Assembly: GCA_017559185.1 (NCBI GenBank)
Contig: JAFYSU010000049.1
Location: 1-61,419 of the forward strand
Reading direction: 5' to 3'
Length of the DNA stretch: 61,419 nucleotides
Source of the DNA: Oscillospiraceae bacterium
GTDB taxonomy: Bacteria; Bacillota; Clostridia; Oscillospirales; Ruminococcaceae
Part shown: one piece after another, positions 26,389 through 35,396 of the stretch
Layout of the letters: each line of letters begins with the position of its first letter
How positions within the stretch are numbered: position 1 is the stretch's first letter
The notes under the pieces: generated by a model
What the model saw: only the letters and a program-made list of their open reading frames with translations
Told to the model about the DNA's origin: nothing
Databases searched by the model: none
Position numbers and translations under genes: made by a program

Positions 26389-27267
26389 TTATTTGTCATC
26401 ATCTTTACCCTTTTTGTTTTTGCCAACGCTTTGTGCCATCTTTTTAGGCAGAAGCTGGGTAAGTTTTTCTTCGATAAAGCGTGGGTTGTCGCCCGCTTGA
26501 ATTGCCTGTACGCCTTCGCAAACTATGAGCTTACACAAATATTCTTCATCGTGTCTTACTTTAAGCTTGTTGGAAATAGGTGCAAATACCACATTCGCAA
26601 GTATGGAACCGTACAGTGTTGTAATAAGAGCTACCGCCATAGCAGGTGCAATAGCGTCAGGGTCGGAAAGGCTTCCCAGAAGGTTTACCAGACCGATGAG
26701 GGTACCAATCATACCGAACGCAGGCGCATATGCTGAACCTTTAGCGTAAAAACCACGGTCAGCAGCATGACGGTCATCCATGTATTCAAGCTCGGAGTCG
26801 AGCATCTGTTTTACCTTTTCGGCATCGACTGCGTCAATTACAAGGTTAAGCGAGCTTTTAAAGAACTCGTCATCAATATCTCTTAATCTTTCTTCCAACG
26901 CAAGAATACCGTCACCACGAGCAACCTGTGCCATTTCAACGATTTTTGCAATGTACTCGCGCACATCGTACTGTGTTGGTGCGAAAATTATTTTCAAGTG
27001 TGTTGGAATTCGTTTGAAGAAAGATGCAGGATACGATACCATCAGCGACGCAAATGTACCGCCGATTACGATGAGTATACTTGGTACATCGACGAATGCC
27101 GACATGTTTTCCCAAAGGAAAGCCATTGGTATACCCTTTTCGGCATCAGGCATCTGAAAAGTAATACCGAAAACTATCATTATAATTGCCAACAATAACC
27201 CGATTATCGACATTAAGTCAACCGATTTTTTCCCTGTTCCGCCCGAAGAGCCCTCTTTCTTTGCCAT
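26389..27267 (-). CDS. motA: MotA stator protein
   Basis: A 292-residue membrane protein with four segments (about 17-37, 57-77, 190-212, 222-245). The cytoplasmic loop has EMAQVARGDGILALEERL and DAVDAEKVKQML, which contact FliG. Pro residues near GSAYAPAFGMIGTLIGLV match the proton path. N-terminal and C-terminal charged extensions (KKEGSSGGTGKK; GKNKKGKDDDK) are longer than usual. It follows flbD in the fla/che operon. Confidence 0.96.
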   Translation of the reverse strand: MAKKEGSSGGTGKKSVDLMSIIGLLLAIIMIVFGITFQMPDAEKGIPMAFLWENMSAFVDVPSILIVIGGTFASLMVSYPASFFKRIPTHLKIIFAPTQYDVREYIAKIVEMAQVARGDGILALEERLRDIDDEFFKSSLNLVIDAVDAEKVKQMLDSELEYMDDRHAADRGFYAKGSAYAPAFGMIGTLIGLVNLLGSLSDPDAIAPAMAVALITTLYGSILANVVFAPISNKLKVRHDEEYLCKLIVCEGVQAIQAGDNPRFIEEKLTQLLPKKMAQSVGKNKKGKDDDK

Positions 27268-27286
27268 AATAAGTCACCTGCTTTTA

Positions 27287-27490
27287 TTAATATTGAGTAT
27301 TCAAGATGTTTTTATAAATGCTTTGCTGATATTCCTTTGCCCGCTGAACCACCTCAGCCATTGGTTCTTTGACTATATAATATCTGCCGTTGGTCAGATT
27401 TATTGTTGTGTCAGGTTTTTCGTAGATAGTTTCTATCAAATTACAGTTAAGCGTGAATTCCTCACCCGTAAGCTTGGTAAGTACGATCAT
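27287..27490 (-). CDS. flbD: FlbD/SwrD-family small flagellar protein
   Basis: A 67-residue protein: MIVLTKLTGEEFTLNC, LIETIYEKPDTTINLTNG and YIVKE, the FlbD (SwrD) family. In B. subtilis SwrD raises flagellar power by acting with the stators. The start at 27490 follows GGTGAGG; the longer frame runs into the upstream hairpin. Located between flgE and motA, which fits a stator role. Confidence 0.93.
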   Translation of the reverse strand: MIVLTKLTGEEFTLNCNLIETIYEKPDTTINLTNGRYYIVKEPMAEVVQRAKEYQQSIYKNILNTQY

Positions 27491-27527
27491 GAACCTCACC
27501 CTTTTTTTAATATTTTCAGCAGTCACT

Positions 27528-27577
27528 CGCTGCCGTGAACCGACAGAGAAAATTTTCTCTGCCCGTTCACAGCAGCG
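27528..27577. repeat. Long inverted repeat between flgE and flbD
   Basis: A 25+25 base palindrome centred on AAAATTTT, 22 of 25 positions paired (arms begin CGCTGC and end AGAGAAAA). As minus-strand RNA it makes a long hairpin 33 bases after the flgE stop and 38 bases before the flbD start, with no T run after it. It is more likely an mRNA stabiliser or processing site than a terminator. Confidence 0.8.
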
Positions 27578-27609
27578 ACTGTTTTTCAAGCCGCCGCTGT
27601 ATTTAAATT

Positions 27610-29355
27610 TTATCGTTTCAGGTTAATAAGCTCTTCGAGCAGTGTGTCGGAAACGGTAATCATACGGGAGTTAGCCTGGAAGCCTCTCTGTGTTGTAATC
27701 ATGTCAGCAAATTCCTGCGACATATCAACATTGGAAAGCTCCAAGGTACTGCTTGCCAGTGCACCTGTACCGTTAAGACCCGCTTCGGTAATGGACGCTT
27801 CACCCGAGTTGCCTGTTGCTGTAAAGTATGTACCGCCCACCTGTTCAAGACCCGATGGGTTTTCAAAGGTAGCAAGGTCAATACGGCCAAGCTCAAGCTG
27901 AACACCGCGGTGTGTAGCGTAGATAATACCGTTCGCACCAATTTTGAAGCCGCTTATGTCAGCCAAGGTCTGTTCGCCACCCACAGTACCTTCTTTAAGT
28001 GTGAATGCGTTGCTGCTAAGACCCACATTGCGGGAAGCTTCACTTGCGCTGATGGTAACAGGAACCGCATCACCGGTCTGTGGAGGTATTGCAAAATCTG
28101 TTCCACTCTCCAATGTAAGCGAATAAACACCATTTCCATCATCCTGCCAACCGGTAGTTACATTATCCTCTTTGTTTTTCGCTGCTTTGTCTTCAATTGT
28201 TTTTTGGCTTGGGCATGTAATAGTTATAGTATCACCAATTATAGCACTGGTAGTAGATTTAAGCTGAAGCTCACGACCACCCGCAGTCATCTGACTTTCA
28301 CTTATTTTGCCTTCGTATATATAGTCCTGACCATCTTCACCCGCAATAGTAAGGGTCACTGTATAAAGATGAGTTGCGTTGTCAGCAGCATAGCTGTCAG
28401 TTATAACAAAGTTTGTAATTTCTCCACCCGGAGTAAAGCCTTCACCAATTGCATCGGATGGGAAACCAAAGCCCCATTCACTGAATACATTCAGGTTGGA
28501 TACTGTACCCAATTTAGGGGAAGCGGATGTCTGGCAGAGTTCTGCACCTGTAAAGCCCTTATCGCCCCAATCCAAGTTTGGTTCTGCGGAAAGGGTGAAT
28601 ATACCGCCCGGATGCTCTTTACCGCCGTTTGCAACCTGAATTGCTTCATTAATAGCGGAGTTAAGTTCATCAAGACTCTTAAATGTCTGGTCACTGTTCA
28701 GCCAGATTGTAACACCTGTGGAGGTTACTGCTGCTTCAGCCGCAACGCCTGCAGGCAGTGTTTTGGACAGGAAGTTGAAGGTTACATTGCCGTCTTCGGT
28801 TTCCTTGCCTGCTGTAACAGTGAATTTAACATTGTTGATTGTGTTTTCGGCACTTGCTCTTGTTGGGTTTACGGATGGTACAGCCATTTGAATACGGCTG
28901 TCGCCAGGCTTCTGACCAACTACGCTGCCGTTAACAGCAGCTGTACCAAGTACAAAGTAACCGTTGGAGTCTACCAAATAACCGTTGTTATCGTAGCCAA
29001 GTTTACCTGCACGGGTGTAGTAGATGTTGCCGTTGGAGTCCTGCACCTGGAAGAAGCCCTCACCACCAATGGAAACGTCCCATGCGTTGCCTGTGGTGGA
29101 GGTAGCGGACTGGCTCATGTTCAGGTCGATGCTTCCAACCTCTGCACCGTAACCTACCATGGACGAGTTAACGCCGCCCTTTGTGCCGTCACCTGCTGCT
29201 GCACCGCGCAGGCTCTGATAATATACATCGCGGAAAGTAACCGAGCTGCTTTTAAAACCTATGGTGTTAACGTTAGCCAAGTTATTACCGATTACGTCCA
29301 ATCGTGTCTGGTGTGCTTTCATACCGGTTACACCTGAGTACAAAGACCTTACCAT
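27610..29355 (-). CDS. flgE: FlgE hook protein
   Basis: A 581-residue hook protein. N-terminal SLYSGVTGMKAHQTRLDVIG and NNLANVNTIGFK, and C-terminal LSNVDMSQEFADMITTQRGFQANSRMI (two adjoining blocks) are diagnostic. The start at 29355 follows AAAGGAG; an upstream in-frame Met has no site. The central 130-480 region is enlarged compared with the roughly 400-residue enteric hook and would form the outer surface. Exported before the FlhB switch; capped by FlgD. Confidence 0.96.
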   Translation of the reverse strand: MVRSLYSGVTGMKAHQTRLDVIGNNLANVNTIGFKSSSVTFRDVYYQSLRGAAAGDGTKGGVNSSMVGYGAEVGSIDLNMSQSATSTTGNAWDVSIGGEGFFQVQDSNGNIYYTRAGKLGYDNNGYLVDSNGYFVLGTAAVNGSVVGQKPGDSRIQMAVPSVNPTRASAENTINNVKFTVTAGKETEDGNVTFNFLSKTLPAGVAAEAAVTSTGVTIWLNSDQTFKSLDELNSAINEAIQVANGGKEHPGGIFTLSAEPNLDWGDKGFTGAELCQTSASPKLGTVSNLNVFSEWGFGFPSDAIGEGFTPGGEITNFVITDSYAADNATHLYTVTLTIAGEDGQDYIYEGKISESQMTAGGRELQLKSTTSAIIGDTITITCPSQKTIEDKAAKNKEDNVTTGWQDDGNGVYSLTLESGTDFAIPPQTGDAVPVTISASEASRNVGLSSNAFTLKEGTVGGEQTLADISGFKIGANGIIYATHRGVQLELGRIDLATFENPSGLEQVGGTYFTATGNSGEASITEAGLNGTGALASSTLELSNVDMSQEFADMITTQRGFQANSRMITVSDTLLEELINLKR

Positions 29356-29430
29356 ACTTTTATTACTCCTTTCGCGTACCGTGAAATCCGTCAATCGGTC
29401 GGGATTTCATAACTTCCTAAAAAGGTCCGG

Positions 29431-29832
29431 TTATATAATTACGGTACCGTCAATATTTGTGAATACATTGCCTTTAAGTTCTTCGTTGTTCACAGTAGTT
29501 ATAACCTTACTGCTTTTTACATTCACCAAAAATGCTGTGCCGTCCACAAGGATAAGGGTATCATTAAGACCCTTTTGCTCCGCAAGACGAACCCCCTCGT
29601 TCAATCGTGCCAGATTGCTTTCGGAAATTTCAATTCCACGCTGCTCAACCCTTTGAACTGCGTGTTTGGAAAATGTAAGCGAGCTTTGCTGTGACTCCAA
29701 AGTATTCTGCAGAACTTCCCTAAAGGAAACCTGCGGTTTCTCCGAAGTGCGATTGTTTACCGCCCCCGAGCCTGTCCCTATATTGGGAATACCCGTTGTA
29801 ACGGAGAAACGATTTAAATAAAGATTATTCAT
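29431..29832 (-). CDS. Flagellar operon protein, TIGR02530-type
   Basis: A 133-residue small protein common in Clostridia flagellar operons between flgD and flgE. The core is FSKHAVQRVEQRGIEISESN, then LNEGVRLAEQKG and a beta strand DTLILVDGTAFLVNVKS ending VFTNIDGTVII. No signal peptide or membrane segment. The function is unknown; its position suggests hook assembly. The recognition is by pattern. Confidence 0.85.
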   Translation of the reverse strand: MNNLYLNRFSVTTGIPNIGTGSGAVNNRTSEKPQVSFREVLQNTLESQQSSLTFSKHAVQRVEQRGIEISESNLARLNEGVRLAEQKGLNDTLILVDGTAFLVNVKSSKVITTVNNEELKGNVFTNIDGTVII

Positions 29833-29853
29833 TCGTCATCACTCTCCGCGGGG

Positions 29854-30570
29854 TCATTCGTCACTATCGTCGTCTGCATCACTTCTGTCGGCATCAAGAG
29901 ATGTATCAACAGGGATTTCGTCATCATCGGAGTCGTCAGAATCTTTAACGCCCGATTCGGTGTCAACTTCAACCAACTGGTCTGCTGCAAACCATTCACC
30001 CTGCATATAGAACTTGAAACCGTCATTCATGGAAATTCTGTTTACAATACCGGTTACTTCCTCGCCATCCGCATTTTCAGCCGTTACACGCTTTCCAATG
30101 AGTGACATAAGGAACGAGCGTTCACCGTAAAGGTCTTCAACATCGTTTTGAATGTTTATGCTTGGTTTGCTGTCGGTAGCATTAAGCTCCATTATCTGCT
30201 CAAGACTGAAGGATGTACCGTTAACATAAATCAGGTTTTCACCGTCAACAAGCGAAATTTTTTGGATTACACCAGTTTCTGTCTGAAGTCCGCCGTTAAT
30301 GTCGTATTTAGCCGCTGTAACATTTGTACCAACCAACGACAGCAAGTAGCTCTGCTGGGATTTTTCGGCGAGCTCGTTCATGTGCTGCATTGTGGTGAAC
30401 TGTGCCAGCTGGGAAAGATACTCGGTATCGTCAACAGGATTCATAAAGTCCTGATTTTTCAGCTGTGCAATCATAAGCTGCAAAAAATCGTCCGCTTTAA
30501 GGTCGCTGTTTGTTTCCCTTGTGGTCGATGGTGCATAAGTTGCATTAGATACACCGTTTATACTTGGCAT
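29854..30570 (-). CDS. flgD: FlgD hook cap / scaffolding protein
   Basis: A 238-residue FlgD. The N-terminal block LKADDFLQLMIAQLKNQD and FMNPVDDTEYLSQLAQFTTM is family-specific, followed by a Tudor-like region (SLVGTNVTAAKYD). The last 35 residues are almost all Asp/Ser/Glu, giving a long acidic tail. FlgD caps the growing hook. Operon with fliK (17 bases). Confidence 0.95.
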   Translation of the reverse strand: MPSINGVSNATYAPSTTRETNSDLKADDFLQLMIAQLKNQDFMNPVDDTEYLSQLAQFTTMQHMNELAEKSQQSYLLSLVGTNVTAAKYDINGGLQTETGVIQKISLVDGENLIYVNGTSFSLEQIMELNATDSKPSINIQNDVEDLYGERSFLMSLIGKRVTAENADGEEVTGIVNRISMNDGFKFYMQGEWFAADQLVEVDTESGVKDSDDSDDDEIPVDTSLDADRSDADDDSDE

Positions 30571-30587
30571 GGTATTCCTCCTTTCTT

Positions 30588-31730
30588 TTAGATGTATGCA
30601 TCAAGCTGTGTGGACAGCTGTGCGGTTTGCATTTCTTCGCTGTTTAAAAGCTCTTCATCGCTAAGTTCCCAAGAACCGTTCGACGCCTTGTGCTGATGGC
30701 TCTGATTTGCCAAATGCTGCTGATGCTGCTGTGCAAAGTTGTGTTCATAACCCTGCTGCTGTGCATACTGCTGCTGGTCAAGAACTGCGCCAACTTCGGC
30801 ATTGTAATCACGAAGACTTACACGAAGCTCTTCCAAGCTGCTGTTGAGAATTTTTGCAACATGAGCGTTTGATGTAACAATGCTAAGTGCAATTTTGTCG
30901 CCATTTTCAACAAGCTTTACGGTAATTTCGCCAAGGCCCTCAGGTTTAAGCTTTACCTGAAACTCGTTTTTGCCAAGCTTCAAGTTTTCCTTAATGCCTG
31001 TTTCAACCTGTTCAAAAAGCATTTTAGGCTCAATTTGGTCTGCTGTGTTCATCTTGACAACTTCGTTTACAGGATTAAATTTACCTGCGTTTACATCCTG
31101 CTGCAACTGTTCAAAATTCAGCTTGAATTCAGGCTCATCACCTGCTGCTTCATCAGCACCAAGCTGTTTTTTAACTGCTGCTACCGCATGGTAAAACTGC
31201 ATTTGGCTTTGTGCTTCGCCGCCTTTTTCAGCCTGCACAATCTGCTGTGCTGTGTTTTCAGCTGTCTGCACCTGCTCAGCAACAGGCTGCTGTGCTTGGA
31301 ATGTTTGCAGCTTGCGCATAAATTCTTTGCCGTCAAGCTTAACATCCTGTGCTGCAAGCTCGTTTACAAGCATCTGCAAAGCCTGTGGCTGTTCACCACC
31401 GTTTTGCTGAACCGCTGCAACAATCTGCTGTGTCAGTTCCTGTGGCTGCATCTGCAAAAGTTCTGCAAACACACCGTTTCCTGCCATTAGCTCTGCCATC
31501 ATCTGCGAAGCCAGCTCTGTTCCTTCCTCCTCGGAAGTATCTGTGATTTGACCGAAAATTTCCATCAAACCGTTTACAGCTGCACCCTCGCCGTTTTCGC
31601 CGCCGCCAAAAAGCTGCTGAAGAAGCATTGCAAAAGCGTCCGAGCCTGTAGCCATCGCAGGCTGCTGCCCCGGCATACCCTGCATACCTCCGTTTACAGC
31701 TTGTACCGCCGGCATGCTAACTGCGTTCAT
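30588..31730 (-). CDS. fliK: FliK hook-length control protein
   Basis: A 380-residue protein. The N-terminal 200 residues are Gln/Met/Ala-rich and of low complexity, as expected for the secreted ruler. The conserved C-terminal domain (about 225-310) shows FQVKLKPEGLGEITVKLVEN and LSIVTSNAHVAKILNSSLEELR. A Gln/His tail follows. It would bind FlhB to switch export. AAAGGAGG precedes the ATG. Confidence 0.94.
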   Translation of the reverse strand: MNAVSMPAVQAVNGGMQGMPGQQPAMATGSDAFAMLLQQLFGGGENGEGAAVNGLMEIFGQITDTSEEEGTELASQMMAELMAGNGVFAELLQMQPQELTQQIVAAVQQNGGEQPQALQMLVNELAAQDVKLDGKEFMRKLQTFQAQQPVAEQVQTAENTAQQIVQAEKGGEAQSQMQFYHAVAAVKKQLGADEAAGDEPEFKLNFEQLQQDVNAGKFNPVNEVVKMNTADQIEPKMLFEQVETGIKENLKLGKNEFQVKLKPEGLGEITVKLVENGDKIALSIVTSNAHVAKILNSSLEELRVSLRDYNAEVGAVLDQQQYAQQQGYEHNFAQQHQQHLANQSHQHKASNGSWELSDEELLNSEEMQTAQLSTQLDAYI

Positions 31731-31793
31731 TTTTCCACCTCCTTTAATAATTGGGGTATCTATCAGATAAACTGCGTTTTACCGCAGAGTATC

Positions 31794-32249
31794 TCAGTAA
31801 TCAACGCTTTGCTCCCTTGCAAGCTTGCCCGACACAAATTCCGAAATTTCAAGCTCGTTTGCTTTCATTTCGGCTTCGTTATATTCTGCAAGCTGTTTTT
31901 CCTTGAGCTTTTCCAAGCCCGCTACCTCTTGGGAGCATTTAAGAACTACCTTTATCTGCTTTTCTATTTCTTTTTCAAGCTTCTCAATTTCTTTTTTAAG
32001 GCGGTCAATTTCCTGCCTAATCATATCAAGCTGATATTGAAACTGCCTTAACTGAATTACATTTATTCCCCTTGCCGATTTTTCACCCATTTCGTTGTTA
32101 ACATGTGAAAAATCCTTGTTGCAGTTTTCAACTGCTTTTTCAAGTGAATTTTGCTCTGCCCGCAGCTTTGCAAGCTCGCCTTTTTCTCGCTCCAGTATCT
32201 GTTCCTTGTAAACCAGTACCTTTTCAAGCGAAAATTTGAATTTTTTCAT
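31794..32249 (-). CDS. fliJ: FliJ export chaperone / stalk protein
   Basis: A 151-residue, almost wholly coiled-coil protein beginning MKKFKFSLEKVLVYKEQILE, the FliJ start pattern. It is the stalk of the FliI ATPase ring and links it to FlhA. It follows fliI by 18 bases. Confidence 0.93.
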   Translation of the reverse strand: MKKFKFSLEKVLVYKEQILEREKGELAKLRAEQNSLEKAVENCNKDFSHVNNEMGEKSARGINVIQLRQFQYQLDMIRQEIDRLKKEIEKLEKEIEKQIKVVLKCSQEVAGLEKLKEKQLAEYNEAEMKANELEISEFVSGKLAREQSVDY

Positions 32250-32267
32250 CGTTCATACTCTCCGCTA

Positions 32268-33593
32268 TCAGGAAATCAGGCTGCCCAGCTGCTGCACCGC
32301 ATCATCAAACACAACCTTTTCATCGGTAGCTTGCTTGAGGTAATTGTTTATATCTTCAATGTTGCTTATTGCAAAGTCCAAATCGGGGTTAGTGCCGTTT
32401 TTGTACGCCCCAATCGAAATAAGGTCTTGGTTATCACGGTAAACCGCCATAACATTTCTTACACGATTGGCAGCAGTTATATGTTCTTTATCCGCAATAA
32501 TATTCATCAAACGGCTTACGCTTGCAAGAACATCAATTGCAGGATAATGGTTTTTCATCGCTAATTTTCTGGACAGCATTATGTGTCCGTCTATAATACC
32601 GCGAACGGTATCGGATATAGGCTCGTTGGCATCGTCACCTTCAACAAGAACCGTGTAAATTCCTGTTATTGACCCTTTTTCAAAATTACCCGAGCGTTCA
32701 AGCAGCTTTGGCAGCGCCGTGTAAATCGACGGTGTGTAGCCTCTTGCAACGGGTGGTTCGCCCACACTGAGTCCTATTTCACGCTGAGCCATGGCAAAAC
32801 GCGTAAGCGAGTCCATCATCAGCAGTACATCTTTTCCCTGGTCACGAAAATATTCGGCTATTGCAGTAGCCGTCAAGGCACATTTGGAACGCATCATTGC
32901 AGGCTGGTCGGATGTTGCCACAACAAGCACCGAACGCTTTAGCCCCTCGGGCCCTAAGCTTTGGCTTATAAATTCGCCAACCTCACGCCCACGCTCTCCC
33001 ACGAGTGCTATTACATTTATGTCAGCCTTTACATTTCGGGCAATCATGCCCATCAATGTACTTTTGCCTACACCGCTTCCCGCAAATATTCCCATACGCT
33101 GACCTTTACCAATGGTAAGCATACCGTCTATAGCTTTTACACCGAATTCTATCGGTTCTTCAATTGCGGGGCGGTCCATTGGGTTTGAAGGGATACCGTT
33201 TATAGGGTATTCATCTTCGGTAATAATGGGCGGGCCACCGTCTATGGGATTTCCCAGTGCATCCACCGTTCTTCCCATCAAGCCTGTGCCAACCTTTACC
33301 ATTAATGGCTTTCCTGCACTTTTAACTGTGCTGCCGTACCCAATGCCCGAAACATCCTTGTACGGCATAAGCAAAACTTTGTTTTCACGAAAACCAACAA
33401 CCTCGGAAAGAACACCTTCCTCCTCCTCGGTACTTTGTATTGTGCAAACATCGCCAATTTTACAATCAATGCCGGTAGCCTCAACGGTCATTCCGACTAT
33501 TTTACTTATTTTGCCCTCGTATGTATACAAATCGGAGACGGACAAAATCCTGCGAAGGTCAGACAGCTCGTTCATGCTTGTTCTGCTGCTCAT
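32268..33593 (-). CDS. fliI: FliI export ATPase
   Basis: A 441-residue F1-beta-like ATPase. Walker A is GIFAGSGVGKST, Walker B LLMMDSLTR, with the export-ATPase block VGEPPVARGYTPSIYTALP. The start at 33593 (ATG) is favoured over the GTG three codons earlier because AAGGAGG is 8 bases upstream of it. It energises unfolding of export substrates with FliH and FliJ. Confidence 0.97.
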   Translation of the reverse strand: MSSRTSMNELSDLRRILSVSDLYTYEGKISKIVGMTVEATGIDCKIGDVCTIQSTEEEEGVLSEVVGFRENKVLLMPYKDVSGIGYGSTVKSAGKPLMVKVGTGLMGRTVDALGNPIDGGPPIITEDEYPINGIPSNPMDRPAIEEPIEFGVKAIDGMLTIGKGQRMGIFAGSGVGKSTLMGMIARNVKADINVIALVGERGREVGEFISQSLGPEGLKRSVLVVATSDQPAMMRSKCALTATAIAEYFRDQGKDVLLMMDSLTRFAMAQREIGLSVGEPPVARGYTPSIYTALPKLLERSGNFEKGSITGIYTVLVEGDDANEPISDTVRGIIDGHIMLSRKLAMKNHYPAIDVLASVSRLMNIIADKEHITAANRVRNVMAVYRDNQDLISIGAYKNGTNPDLDFAISNIEDINNYLKQATDEKVVFDDAVQQLGSLIS

Positions 33594-33610
33594 TTTGTCC
33601 ACCTCCTTGT

Positions 33611-34387
33611 TTAAAGTTCTTTGAATACTTCTTTTAAATTTTCAACCTGTGTTGAAACCGATGCATCTATTATCCCTGTGGGAGTTTCCACAATGCACGC
33701 TCCTGCGGGCAGGTCTGCTTCAACTATATCCAACCTTTTTGCACCAAGCACAGCCGATGCATTAACATTTGCCCTTAAAACCTCCGCCAATCTGTCGACT
33801 TGGTTTGAAACGCTTACTGTTATCCATTCGGCTTCACGCACTGCCGATACCGCCGCCTGCACCATTTCGGTAAGGGCTTCGGGGTCATGCGAAATTTGCT
33901 TTTGCAGTATCTTTTGGGCTATCTCCAAAGCGAAATCCTTAACCTGCTGCTGATACTGTTTGAAGAACTGTTTTTGCCGTTCTTCAAGCTCGTCGCCTGT
34001 CTGCATTATGCTTTCAAGGCTTCGGTTTATATCAGCTTCCATTTGCCTTTTGCCGTCTTCAAAGCCATCCATGCGGGCTTGTTCGCGAATTTGCTCCGCT
34101 TCCAAGGCTGCCTGCTCCAAAATGCTTTGACGCTCGGCATTGGCTTCGGCAAGTATTTCGGCACGCAGCTTTTCGGCTTTGTCTTCGGCATCGCGCATGG
34201 CACGGCTGCGAATGAATATTGCTTCTTCCTCGGCACGGCGAATAATTTCTTGCTTTTCGGCATTAAAATCAGGTATAACAGGCTGTTCGTCACCAACGGC
34301 AGGTTTATGTACCGGAAAAACAGCATCCGGTATTTGAACAACATTTTCTGTCGTATTGGCACAGCCCGGCTTAATAACCTTAAGCAA
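33611..34387 (-). CDS. fliH: FliH, FliI regulator
   Basis: A 258-residue protein. A long, charged Glu/Ala/Arg helix (about 45-150) leads to the FliH/YscL C-domain (AQKILQKQISHDPEALTEMV; VSNQVDRLAEVL; VEADLPAGACIVETPTGIID). The start is TTG at 34387, overlapping the fliG end by 8 bases with AAAGGA upstream in fliG, so it is probably coupled to fliG translation. Confidence 0.93.
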   Translation of the reverse strand: MLKVIKPGCANTTENVVQIPDAVFPVHKPAVGDEQPVIPDFNAEKQEIIRRAEEEAIFIRSRAMRDAEDKAEKLRAEILAEANAERQSILEQAALEAEQIREQARMDGFEDGKRQMEADINRSLESIMQTGDELEERQKQFFKQYQQQVKDFALEIAQKILQKQISHDPEALTEMVQAAVSAVREAEWITVSVSNQVDRLAEVLRANVNASAVLGAKRLDIVEADLPAGACIVETPTGIIDASVSTQVENLKEVFKEL

Positions 34388-35396
34388 TTATCTCATCCTT
34401 TCCGCCCTTGGAAATTACGATTTGACCTTCTTCTTCCAGACGACGAATAGTACCAACGATACGCTGCTGAGCTTCTTCAACATCACGCATTCTAACATTA
34501 TGCAGGTACTGCATATCCGACTGAATGGTTTCCTGAACCCTCTGGGACATGTTCTGGAAGATAACCGCTTTAACTTCTTCGTTTGCAGCTTTAAGCGCAA
34601 CGGACAAGTCCTTGGTATCCGTTTCGCGAATAAAACGCTGAATGGATATAGGGTCGAGTGTGATGATGTCCTCGAATACGAACATGAGTTTGCGGATTTC
34701 TTCGGTGAGTTCCGGATCGGAATTGCCCAGCTCGTCGAAGATGAATTTTTCGGTACCTCTGTCAACATGGTTCATGATGTCAGCAACATAGCTTACGCCG
34801 CCAAGCTCGGTAACATCGACAGAGATAATGGAAGAAAATTTCTTTTCCAAGCTTTTTTCGACTATCGAAACTATTTCCGGCGCAGCTCTGTCCAAACGCG
34901 CAATTCTTTCGACAACATTTATCTGCAAATCCTTTGGCAATTCGGAAATTACCTTTGAGGAAAGCTCTGCCCTTGTGTAGGAAAGAATGAGCGCAATTGT
35001 TTGCGGATGTTCGTTTTGAATCATCATTATAAGGTTTTTGTAGTCCGCCTTACGCAAAAAGTCAAACGACTTTGTGCGTAAGGACTTGGACACACGCTCC
35101 ATTAAACTGAATGCCTGCTGCGGACCGTATGCTTTTTCAAGTACATCACGCGCATACGCCACACCGCCCTCAGCAATAACCTTTTGAGTTACGCAAAGAC
35201 CGTAAAAATCGTCAATAATTTCCTGCAGGTCTTCCGGATTAAGGCGTTCCAACTTCGAAATTTCAAGCGAAAGCTGTTCAACCTCTTCATCTCGTAAGTA
35301 TTTGTACACTTCAGCCGCATTGTCTGCACCAAGCGCAATCATTACCGCAGCAGCTCTTTCGGCCGATGTTTGTGTTCTGTCACCCTTTGAAGCCAT
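34380..35396 (-). CDS. fliG: FliG rotor/switch protein
   Basis: A 338-residue FliG with the middle-domain EHPQTIALILS motif and the C-terminal domain carrying the charged helix (IQRFIRETDTKDLSVALKAAN) that meets MotA. Its ATG overlaps the fliF stop by one base. The length and residues are normal. Confidence 0.97.
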   Translation of the reverse strand: MASKGDRTQTSAERAAAVMIALGADNAAEVYKYLRDEEVEQLSLEISKLERLNPEDLQEIIDDFYGLCVTQKVIAEGGVAYARDVLEKAYGPQQAFSLMERVSKSLRTKSFDFLRKADYKNLIMMIQNEHPQTIALILSYTRAELSSKVISELPKDLQINVVERIARLDRAAPEIVSIVEKSLEKKFSSIISVDVTELGGVSYVADIMNHVDRGTEKFIFDELGNSDPELTEEIRKLMFVFEDIITLDPISIQRFIRETDTKDLSVALKAANEEVKAVIFQNMSQRVQETIQSDMQYLHNVRMRDVEEAQQRIVGTIRRLEEEGQIVISKGGKDEIIA

